Source of the DNA: Hemicentrotus pulcherrimus
Taxonomy: Eukaryota > Echinodermata > Echinoidea > Camarodonta > Strongylocentrotidae
Reading direction: 5' to 3'
DNA length: 20,685 bases
NCBI GenBank assembly: GCA_003118195.1
Contig: BEXV01000008.1
Span: 35,500 to 56,184 of the forward strand
The notes below the pieces were generated by a model that saw only the letters and a list, made by a program, of their open reading frames with translations, searched no databases and was not told the origin of the DNA. The translations under genes and the position numbers were made by a program. Each line of letters opens with the position of its first letter. Position 1 is the stretch's first letter. Below, in pieces: positions 11,251 through 19,013 of this stretch.

Positions 11251-11377
11251 GTAAGTAAGTAACCAGACGGCCGACGGCTTTATGTCCTCTCCGAGAGACC
11301 TGGTAATGAGGATTAATGCCTTACCAAAGGGCACTAGTACGAGTCCACTGCTCTACCGACTGAGCTATCGCGCCTCC
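11251..11377 (-). mobile_element. tRNA-derived SINE with B-box region deleted
   Basis: On the minus strand the head reads GGAGGCGCGATAGCTCAGTC then GGTAGAGC, a near-perfect tRNA 5' half (D-arm, A box at 11367-11350), then TGGACTCGTA. It jumps straight into a SINE body (TGCCCTTTGGTAAGGCATTA, ACCAGGTCTCTCGGAGAGG, AAGCCGTCGG) and ends in a short TTAC tandem (TTACTTACTTAC). The anticodon 3' side, the variable region and the whole T-arm with its B box are missing, a loss of about 35 bases compared with a complete tRNA head. It is a dead, internally deleted copy. Confidence 0.75.
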
Positions 11378-12661
11378 TCATTTTAACCTTACTTGAAACT
11401 TTAAAATGTATATATTACCATTATCATTGTATCTATAAAAATGAATCCAAACACCAGATGTCGACGTACATATAGATGTTCTAACATAAAGAAGATAAAC
11501 CAGATTATTCTTCCCCTCGAGTATCAATCAATCACTTATAACTCCCATTCATCTTATAAGGCCAATTTCACTTTCATTATTTCACATTAGCAAATGGACA
11601 TAATACCACAACGAATGATTACGAATGAGGGGAACAGTATTAATAAATCACATAGAACTTAAACGTTATATATCCAAGTATTTTCATTTTAAGAGCATCC
11701 CACCATTTTATATGCTGATATGTTTGCTTTTATTTTAGTATCTAATTTAATATTGTTGTCAAATGTAAAATGAAATGCAATAGAATGAGTTAAAGTAAAG
11801 CAAAAATATAAAATAACACGACTAATTATAAAAATAATAATGTAGTTACAAAGAGAAAATGTGAGCAGTGTAGCCAATGTAACCATACTCCCTAATGGCA
11901 GACGACATACCTAAAAGGTGAATCTGAAAGAGGACCCTGTTTTGATCATCTCACATTACTGGAAAGCTGTTGGGTGATTCTTGATACTGTCATAGAATAA
12001 TGTTAACTGTCTCCGATGTCATCTCATTGTAGTTTGACAAACTCAACCCATGTGCTTCTCCACCTCCTCAGCTCGTAATGAAAGAATTGTGCTTGAGCAA
12101 ACCAGGTCTCCGGTATATTATTTTTCAAGGCAACTAACCTTTCGTTGGATTTATTGGTCCATTATTAGATTTACCGCAATCATACACACGCACACAATAT
12201 GTAAATCGAATTTATCTGCAACATTCTAAATACCATCTTACAAGCATTTTGCCAAAGTAGAATGAGTGACCTTTTCATATTATGCAGATTGTATACCAGT
12301 CCTGCGCAAACATTGTAAGACGATCACTTGCGAATACGTCTTTTGTGTCTTTTAAAATTGGGTGAAGGTGTGCAATCAGGATTCACTTTCTATAATTTGC
12401 TCATATTTACTCATGCTATATTCATATCTTAAATTTAAAATATGACTCCATTAATTCACAAATATATCTTCTTTTTATGATATTTGTTCAGGGAGGGGGT
12501 ATTAAGATCCACTCCAAAAAAATTACCATCTCTATTTACAACTATTTAAATATTTTCAAAATCGTAACTCTGACCGCGATATCAATCATTTTGTAACACT
12601 TATTTCATGAATTTATAGGGCTGTTTTCATACATTTTGAAATTTAGAAATTTTGAGATTAA

Positions 12662-12675
12662 TTTTTTTTTTTTTT
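12662..12675. repeat. T14 homopolymer
   Basis: An uninterrupted run of 14 T, between GAGATTAA and ACATGTGC. Confidence 0.9.
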
Positions 12676-12783
12676 ACATGTGCTAACCAAGGAAATGTAT
12701 TATCTCCGTGGTAAAAACTTCGAAAATGTCTGATTCATTGCCATACAAATACAAAGGCGTATGGGGACGATTCAACAGGGGGC

Positions 12784-12791
12784 TGACGTCA
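12784..12791. promoter_or_regulatory. Perfect CRE palindrome TGACGTCA
   Basis: An exact 8-base CREB/ATF site lies in GGGGGCTGACGTCACTTACA. A perfect CRE is uncommon in AT-rich DNA but can occur by chance in a window this size. It lies about 1.8 kb inside the presumed intron 1. Confidence 0.25.
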
Positions 12792-14598
12792 CTTACATGA
12801 ACATCAGCTTTCTAGTTTTTGCGAGCGAGGGAGCAAAACTGCTGAAACTTTATCGTAATTGAAGTGTAATTTTGTCATCAAATTATGCTAGATACAATCC
12901 AGCTACATAATATACAATGCAACTCATTACACTAATGTTATTTAATGGTTGTCTACATAAGAAGTTTCGAATAATAATGATTTAAAAGTCCCTGTGGGAG
13001 TCTATTTCGAAAAGTATCTTAGACAAATTCTTGGAAAATTTCTGTCTTTAATTGACTAAAAAATTAATGTTATTTTCAATTTACCACTTGTTTTCAACAT
13101 TTGTTTGCTTTTCAAGATGTTAACAGCATATGAAAACTTAAAAATGATTTTGATCAATCTATATCCATTGTCATGACTATCAAATATGTTTCTTTTCTGT
13201 CATTAAATTGTTGAAGCACTAATATTTAGATATTCTGGCAATTTAGTAGCAAACATAATCGCATGCATGATGAATACTGTCTAATATGTATTTTTGTAGT
13301 TGTAAAGGTATTTTGAATTTTAGTTGAACACATTTGTAAGAAAGTGGAAAGGCTGCATATATCACTACTACAGCAACTGAAATGTTTTTGAAAATTAAAA
13401 CCAAATATTCTGTTGGTTGCAATCTCACTTTCTTGAGTTCTTTCTCAGAGTTCTTTTGAGCTTTGACCCCCATCGCAGGTATAGCCTCTTTAGATAGGAA
13501 AGTCGGTCACTTTTATATTCTCCTTTCACAAGAAGTAAACAGTCTGATTTATACGAGACGTGTTTCACTTTCAATCATTTCATTCCTTGTTTTTTTAACG
13601 ATAACCATGCGAACCATTAACTTTTCTCTAAGACAAGGATAACAATTCTTGATAGCTTCACTCAACATACTTATATTAGCCAGGTATTTATCCCCACGTT
13701 ATAGATTAATATCATCGTAGTGTCAAATTTTCTCGTCACCGTCACATTTACCAGCAGTGTTAATGCGAGTATGATCATGCAAACGCAAAAAGGGATCGCC
13801 TCTTCCTGTTGCAGGTAACGCCGACAACATGAATGTATTTGACATTTCTTCATTTCAAGAATGTAGTTAATTTGTAAAGATTAAACACTGACACTTCCTA
13901 TTGGAAATTTGCCCTTTTTATTAAAACATGATTATACTCTCGATTCTGTGATTTAATAGGTGCCCTGTAAGGTAGTCTTTTAATTTATTTATCGTCATAT
14001 TTTTTTAAAATTGAAACTCGAGTGATTGTCATGATGAATGTTTACATCTGTTCTAGAATAAGTCTAGATTTCACTCAAATGTGATGATTTCAGCACATTT
14101 AATCAATTCACGTGCATAATATAGTTGCCCTTGTAGGTTGTTTCAAAAAGCGAAAACATGTCAAGTTCATAATTTCAAAATGACTGATAAGTGATAAATA
14201 TTTCTCAAAATTACTAGGTTGCGAGCTAAGCGAAGTAGTTAGTTAAATAACCTTTTTCATTAAATTATAATAACTATAAAGTATAATCGAGTTGGAGGTC
14301 CTTTTTTTAACCCTTATTATTTATCTAATCCGACGGCCATTTTGTTTCAAATTCATTATTTAAGCGATGAGTAGCCAGGGGGACACTGTAGCTTTACATT
14401 AAAAAAGTTTGACAAATAAACACCATTTTGGCGTCTTTGATGAATTTCCTCAGTTTGTGTCTTACCTCATATTTTTAGACTTACCGTTAAAACCTCGGGA
14501 TGACGAATGGATTTGAGTCAATGTGATATATTTGCACAGGAAATGAAGGTGACGAACTCGTCATTGATTATAATTTCGCTTTATGAATGCGAATTTGA

Positions 14599-14605
14599 AC
14601 TTACC
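14599..14605 (-). other. 5' splice donor of Six4/5 intron 1
   Basis: On the minus strand the exon ends ...CTCAAAGG and is followed by GTAAGT (bases 14604 to 14599), a full metazoan U1 donor consensus. The exon's last base is 14605, so the intron splits a Gly codon after its second base. Read without splicing, the frame stops at once (GGG TAA), which supports real splicing here. The position just past the homeodomain fits Six4/5 genes, whose first exon carries both the SIX domain and the homeodomain. Confidence 0.92.
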
Positions 14606-15422
14606 CTTTGAGTGACATGGGTAACTTGTCTCTCTGTCGTCTGTTCTTGAACCAGTTACTAATTTGGGTCATGGTGAGTCCTGTCACCTTAGCCAGATTC
14701 CTCTTCTCGTCAGGGGTGGGGTACCTGTTCTGTTTGTAGCATTCTTTCAGCATATTTCTCGACTTCTCCTTGAAGCAGTAGGCCATTTCTTCCCCATCCC
14801 AGATTGTCCTTGGGAGTGGGTGTTTTCTCCTAATGCGGTACTTGTCCACGGCACCCAGGGGCCTACCACGTAACTTTTCCGACTCCTTGTAGTGGGCCTG
14901 GTACCACAAGTCCTGGAGTTCTGTATGGAAGGCAGGGTTAAAGTTATGGTTTTGAAGGAGGCTGTAGAGTTCCTTGTAGTGGCCCTGGTGGTATGCCACC
15001 GCGGCGCGTGCTCGCAACACCGTCTCGTCATTTTGCAGCGTCTCATCAGCCGGTAGCGTCCAAAGAAATCGCGCTAATCTGTCGATATTGCCTTCTTGTC
15101 GCAACGCCTCGCAGACGCAGACGACTTGTTGGGCGGAAAAGGAAAGGATGCCGGGCCCGCCCGTCCCGGCTCCGCCCGAGATAATACCGTGCTGGCCGCT
15201 CAACTGCGAGTTCATGCACTCCACTTCCTTGCTTTTACTGCATGTTAAGTTTTCTACATTCGATAGCAAGCTGGTGGGCACGGGTAATGATATCCCAGCG
15301 TTGGAGTCCGTGGTGCTGGAAGTATCACCGGCTGAGTTGAGGTTGATATCTGACTCCCCTACGCTCATGGCCGTGTCTAATTCCGATCCCACCGTTTCAA
15401 GTGGCGTAGGTGCTGCTTCCAT
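14605..15422 (-). CDS. Six4: Six4/5-subfamily homeobox transcription factor, first coding exon (partial CDS)
   Basis: This exon encodes the first 272 residues, plus two bases of codon 273, of a SIX homeodomain transcription factor. Residues 1-92 are a Ser/Thr/Gly-rich linker. Residues 93 to about 205 are the SIX domain, starting [17 protein letters not shown] and including LARFLW and [12 protein letters not shown]; in this family it binds Eya-type coactivators and aids DNA recognition. The homeodomain is about 210-269, with helix 3 WFKNRRQR (W257, F258, K259, N260, R262, i.e. W48/F49/K50/N51/R53) and the SIX-typical Lys50. AVDKYR, YKQNRYP and the residues around LAKVTGLT place it in Six4/5 rather than Six1/2 or Six3/6. 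The subfamily tetrapeptide after IWDGE reads EMAY where vertebrate Six4/5 has ETVY. The start ATG lies in GCCATGG, a strong Kozak context, with an in-frame TGA 24 nt upstream. The reading ends at a GTAAGT donor inside a Gly codon (phase 2). It acts in the nucleus; in other animals the family works in mesoderm, muscle, sensory and gonad programmes. The symbol is by subfamily; a one-to-one orthologue is inferred. Confidence 0.97.
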
Positions 15423-15446
15423 GGCGGGAGAACACCCGAATCGTCG

Positions 15447-15494
15447 TCACACAAGCATCCAAGGGTAAGGGATAAGGTTGCAGGATACCAGCAT
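15447..15494 (-). other. Possible upstream ORF in the Six4/5 leader (15 codons)
   Basis: A minus-strand ATG at 15494-15492 opens a frame of 15 codons (MLVSCNLIPYPWMLV) that ends at the TGA at 15449-15447, 24 nt before the main ATG. It is in the same frame as the main ORF. The uATG context is weak (T at -3, C at +4), while the main ATG context is strong, so leaky scanning would be expected. It matters only if transcription starts upstream of 15494, which is unproven. Confidence 0.35.
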
Positions 15495-15573
15495 GGATGT
15501 TGGGCTGGGGAGTGCGACGTGTAGTCTCTACTCCCGACGACCAGGTCAAGAAAAAATTAACGCTCACTCTCGA

Positions 15574-15685
15574 GATGGCTGCCTACGTATACATGCTCGC
15601 ATACACGACTCTACATCACAGCTAAGGCGAGCGACCCCAAGGCCAAGCGTACGATGGTTACCCGCTGACACCCAACATGGCTGCC
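15574..15685. promoter_or_regulatory. Pair of YY1-like ATGGCTGCC motifs
   Basis: GATGGCTGCC at 15574-15583 and ACATGGCTGCC at 15675-15685 (plus strand) both match the AANATGGCNGCC-type YY1 core in its key bases. They are about 100 bp apart, and 150-260 bp upstream of the Six4/5 start codon. In other animals such sites cluster around start sites of TATA-less genes. The presence of the motif is certain; occupancy is inference. Confidence 0.3.
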
Positions 15686-15900
15686 AAGTCTTGAGCGGTA
15701 TGAGCAGCTGGTTGTCATGGGTTACCGCTGTGTTGTACTCTCACCCTGTCTTCTCACCCATAAACATCAACCAACCACTATATACCCTCACTCAATCTCT
15801 ACGCCGATACCAGGCGAACCAGTCTGCTTAGCTGCACTTGATCTAAACTAGTCCAGGAAGAAGAATACCGGATGGGCAGGATGTTGACATTTCATATTCA

Positions 15901-16253
15901 ACCATAATCAACTCCCCTTCGAGACTAACAAGTAGACTCTAAACAGACTCTCCACTCTCCAGTAATAATTTGGTATCACTATGAAGTTAGTTCTTCACTA
16001 TAAATAGTTCCATAGAACCACACCTCTCTGCATTGTTATTCAGTCGGGGGAATCCCGCGAGCTTGAAAACTTTTTCGACCAACTATTCTGGTAAAAAGCG
16101 CAAGTGGAGCTGGCTCTACATCCAGTATATTTTTCTAAAATCGAAAGATAAATGTACCAACCTGGATGACATACAAATTGTACATTTGCACGGTTTACTT
16201 TATCCAAGACGCGATACCATTCTCATTCTCGTCACCTTTTACCTGCCTCCGAA
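15901..16253. other. Upstream flank of Six4/5, no gene seen
   Basis: Moderately AT-rich. A TATA-like word (CACTATAAATAG, about 15997-16008) lies on the plus strand; on the minus strand the complement reads CTATTTATAGTG, about 580 bp before the Six4/5 ATG. It would serve only if the leader were long. Otherwise I see no structure. Confidence 0.4.
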
Positions 16254-16323
16254 ATGGAGGATGAACTAGGAACGCTTCATTCATCTCTGTCATCACGTGA
16301 CGTTGGCAAATGGATATATGAGC

Positions 16324-16433
16324 TTAAAGAGAAGGTTGAGTTGTGGGAAGAGGTGAAAAATAATTCGTGAACTTTATCATTTTTCATTATGCAAGTAACG
16401 AAGAACATCAGATAAGACATGTTCCCTAAAAAG
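16324..16433 (+). repeat. Dispersed repeat, copy A (inverted partner of 1-110)
   Basis: This is the plus-strand counterpart of the repeat at 1-110, near-identical over 110 bp in opposite orientation and about 16.3 kb away. A small ORF of 38 codons (16254-16370, starting MEDELGTLHSSLSS) runs into the repeat and ends with its shared stop. The N-terminal part of that ORF is not shared with copy B. The first ~24 bases (from CTTAAAGA to TGG) also resemble the start of the other repeat type at 16708 and 4446. I do not recognise the family. Confidence 0.9.
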
Positions 16434-16474
16434 CATGGCTCTTCAAATGCCTTCATATTCTAAATATGTCATGT

Positions 16475-16759
16475 TTATCGTAAAACTCGGGGGGGGGGAT
16501 TTTTTCGCCACGTGTTCGTGTAGTCCCATATACATCTTTCGGTGTACAGTCTTTGTAACTTTACCAAATTTCTTATCATTTTGATGATTCCAGAACCTTG
16601 CAATACACGCAAATTCTTATATGCTAGATGATCAACCTTTTCTGGTCGATTCCACACCGTTTCTTTCACAAAGCAATCGCATGACCAGAACTCAACTTCA
16701 TCTTTAAGTGCAATTAAATTTACCATTTCATTTGAAAGAACGTGAAGGCAATTATGCAT
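16475..16759 (-). repeat. Coding-like repeat, copy C: intact 94-codon ORF, family unknown
   Basis: A minus-strand ORF of 94 codons starts at ATG 16759-16757. Its central part (about residues 18-80) looks protein-like: LKDEVEFW, then VWNRPEKVDHLAYKNL, then SGIIKMIRNLVKLQRLYTE. The stretch 16509-16708 has a decayed homologue on the plus strand at 4446-4652, roughly 85% identical by hand alignment, and similarity fades on both sides. The ORF tail runs into a ten-base G run (16489-16498, read as Pro codons), so the real 3' end is doubtful. It may be a piece of a mobile-element protein, a retrocopy fragment, or an exon of an unknown multicopy gene. Confidence 0.7.
16489..16498. repeat. G10 homopolymer at the edge of repeat copy C
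   Basis: Ten G in a row (ACTCGGGGGGGGGGAT). It forms the 3' end of the minus-strand ORF of copy C and is prone to length error in sequencing. Confidence 0.9.
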
Positions 16760-18477
16760 TTACTACTTTGTGAGGAGTTAGAGCTGCCCAAAACGATTGT
16801 TAAATGTTCACGATAATTATTATTTGCTGATTTTCATTTATCTGAAAACTTTAAGATGATGAACGAAGTCTGAAAATTTACGCTATTTTGTACTAGACAT
16901 TTTGAAAATAATATTGATGTAAATCCCTGCGTAACTTTGAACTTTTAGTTTCATATACACAATGGATGTCGTTTTATATCATACTCATTATTTAACTCAG
17001 AGAAATGTCATTCTTCTGAAGGGAAAACAATTTCCGTTTACTGAGTTGACCACTCTAGCGCTGTAGGATTAAAATAGTAATTCACAGGCAAATGACAAAC
17101 CTTTTAATGGTCCGCCGTAAAATAATAAATAATAATAATAATAAAGGAATCCTATTAGGATAACACAACACTGCGGTGTAGACGTAGACAAATCACCAAA
17201 AGCTTAAAGGTATTTCAAAATTGTGGGAAATTTTGAAAATTGGATGTGTAGTAATTCTTTAAAATTTTGTTTTATTTGGATGCCCCTGTGGATGTCATGT
17301 AAGCACTAGAAAATTTAACCCCTAAAAAAAAAAAATCTGTTTTCGAGAAATTGAATAATAAAAATTTACCTGTGCTCCCGGTAAATTACAAATATTTCAA
17401 ATAGCGCAAAAGCCATTCCATGGTAACTGCGAACATGAAAATCACAGAATATGCAGTTCTGATATATAATTTCGAAACGAAAATAGCAAATCGGTCGATT
17501 GTGGTCAAGAATCAATGTTTTAAAGCTAAAGTAATATCAGTCTTGAGAGGGAGCTATACAACATAAAGAGTTTATTATTTACAATTTCATCACTTTAGAC
17601 TCGATTCCTACCGCGACAACGATCATTGAATATTGTAGGATCACACATGCTTCCAATATGTTCATTTGAACCAAATTCATGACCCCATACCAAAACTTTG
17701 TATTACCTTTATTAAAGAACACTCGAAGAAGTAGAATGAGGCATAATTTCCATTTATCCATAGATCGATAGAAATGTAAGCTACAATGTAAAACGTTTCG
17801 CAGAAAATTGTTTTTCCTACAAAGTATTGTTTTTAAACCATTCGATTTAATTACCCAAGTGTTAATACGAATACTTAGCCTGAGTTCAGTAAACACTTTC
17901 ATTCTTACCATGCTGGCTCTTAAAGTGAACATCTTCACTTTATTTCTGTGAAGGACACAGTATTGGACCTCTCAATAATGTATTCAACGATTATTTTAGT
18001 CACTTGTTCAGTCCAAATAATGAAGGATGCTAAGAATTATAATGAAAAAATGGTATAAACTGTATGTTACTTTTGTTTTATTTCTATTTGTTTCTTCACT
18101 TCCCCAAATTTGCTTTCTACGAGATCTCGTCAGTCAAATAAATCTCTTACCATATAAAAGGCAATGAACAAAATGTATGCATCGCTTATTTCCTAAGAAT
18201 ACGAATCCTACACTAGGAAATAGCTATTAATTACCATGATTACTTTACACCATCATTTCTGGGTAAGTGGGCCATGCACTTGTCTACATAAACAATAATA
18301 ACTTGCTCTGCATGTCTAACCAAGCAAGCGTCTCAGCTATGCTTACAGTCTGTTTTCCTCGTATGCTGTGGCTTCCTCTGATGAATATAGTTGTGTTGGG
18401 AGCACTCTACCAAGCCACGCCGAAAAGTGAAAGAGATTCGGGATGCGTACTCTGTGCTCCTTTACATAAGAGACCCG
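16760..18477. other. Intergenic DNA, no gene seen
   Basis: AT-rich. A minus-strand 119-codon frame (17938-17579) has no recognisable domain and an unremarkable hydrophobic/basic composition, so it is treated as chance. An (AAT)n run lies at 17120-17145 and an A-run at 17324-17335. Confidence 0.55.
17120..17145. repeat. (AAT)n microsatellite
   Basis: AAAATAATAAATAATAATAATAATAAAGG: repeated AAT with one extra A. Confidence 0.9.
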
Positions 18478-18722
18478 AGAGATGGGATGGTGGAGAGGGA
18501 TGGGGGAGGAGAGAGAGAGAGAGAGAGAGAAAGAAAGAGAGAGACAGATACAGATAGAGGAGCTGGGGGAGGGGGAGGAGGGGTTAGAGAGGAGGGATCG
18601 GGCAGGTGTTGGGAGGATGAGGTGGAGAGAGAGAGAGGGAGAGAGAGGGTGTGTGTTTGCGTGTGTGCGTGAGTGTGTTTGAGGGTGTAAATGGGTGCAG
18701 ACAGGGAGAGAGAGACACGGGG
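18478..18722. repeat. Long purine-rich (GA/GGA)n and (GT)n compound microsatellite
   Basis: About 245 bases are almost all G and A on the plus strand, with a (GA)n core at about 18508-18544, G-rich GGGGGAGGGGGAGGAGGGG blocks near 18565-18585, and a (GT)n segment at 18649-18688. Open frames on both strands here (Arg/Glu repeats on plus, Ser/Leu/Pro repeats on minus) are translation artefacts. The mirror-like purine tract could form triplex (H-DNA) or G-quadruplex structures in vitro. Confidence 0.93.
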
Positions 18723-18915
18723 ATTTGTACGCTGTGAGGAAGACTCACTTGACATGATATTACACTCTTTAAGTTCATTGAAGACCCACTGATGATAGTA
18801 AAAGCATGGGATTACACATATTAGTCATTTGTACTGAGTCAAATGAGTTATGTGCAAAATGACTTAACTTTGATTTGTTAAGCTAGACTCAAGCATCACT
18901 GAGAAACAAAATTGG

Positions 18916-19013
18916 GGAGAAAAGGAGGGTGAGGGGTGAGAGAGAGAGAGAGAGGGGGGGGGGGNGGAGAAAAGGAGGGTGAGGGGTGAGAGAGAGAGAG
19001 GGGGGGGGGGGGG
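18916..19013. repeat. 50-bp tandem duplication in GA/G-rich DNA with an assembly N at the junction
   Basis: GGAGAAAAGGAGGGTGAGGG followed by GTGAGAGAGAGAG and a long G run occurs twice: 18916-18965 and 18966-19013. The first unit ends with G11 plus the ambiguous base N at 18965; the second ends with G14 (19000-19013). The N lies exactly at the junction, so the duplication may be real or an assembly product. Confidence 0.9.

Larger units (their letters stand above)
11378..14598. other. Intronic DNA proximal to the Six4/5 exon, no gene seen
   Basis: AT-rich. It holds a T14 run (12662-12675), the perfect CRE at 12784-12791, and short frames below 80 codons. No exon of the Six4/5 C-terminal region was found on the minus strand. 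This is where first-intron enhancers would be sought by cross-species conservation. Confidence 0.6.
1..14604 (-). other. Presumed intron 1 of the Six4/5 gene, running off the left edge
   Basis: From the donor at 14604 to the left edge I could not find a minus-strand ORF, framed by an acceptor, that looks like a Six4/5 C-terminal region (in this family a Ser/Thr/Gln/Asn-rich activation region). The minus-strand ORFs present are short, AT-driven and unrelated. The most likely reading is that the whole interval is one intron of at least 14.6 kb, full of dispersed repeats and microsatellites. A small exon could have been missed by eye. Confidence 0.6.
15423..15900 (-). promoter_or_regulatory. Probable 5' UTR and promoter region of Six4/5
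   Basis: This stretch lies just upstream of the start codon and is clearly richer in G+C and CpG than the surrounding AT-rich DNA, as expected near a CpG-type start site. I see no convincing TATA box at a sensible distance. Two ATGGCTGCC motifs (15574-15583 and 15675-15685 on plus) match the YY1-type core that often sits near TATA-less promoters. A short upstream ORF lies at 15447-15494. The transcription start cannot be fixed from sequence alone. ORFs open on the plus strand here (within 15088-15831) look like compositional shadows. Confidence 0.45.

Noticed and set aside
1..14604. Second Six4/5 exon within the window
   Set aside because: Minus-strand frames were scanned for Ser/Thr/Gln-rich Six4/5 C-terminal-like sequence next to an acceptor; none was convincing.
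14664..15468. Open frames on the plus strand and in the second minus frame across the Six4/5 exon (for example 15088-15468 plus, 15046-14747 minus)
   Set aside because: They overlap a well-supported homeobox exon, show no domain, and follow from its GC-rich codons.
17579..17938. 119-codon minus-strand frame
   Set aside because: Longest after Six4/5 and the antisense shadow at 15088-15468, but no recognisable domain, repeat-copy support or splice context. Kept only as intergenic DNA.
18267..18778. Several long open frames with Arg/Glu or Ser/Leu/Pro runs
   Set aside because: They are translations of GA and GT microsatellites; no non-repetitive protein signal.
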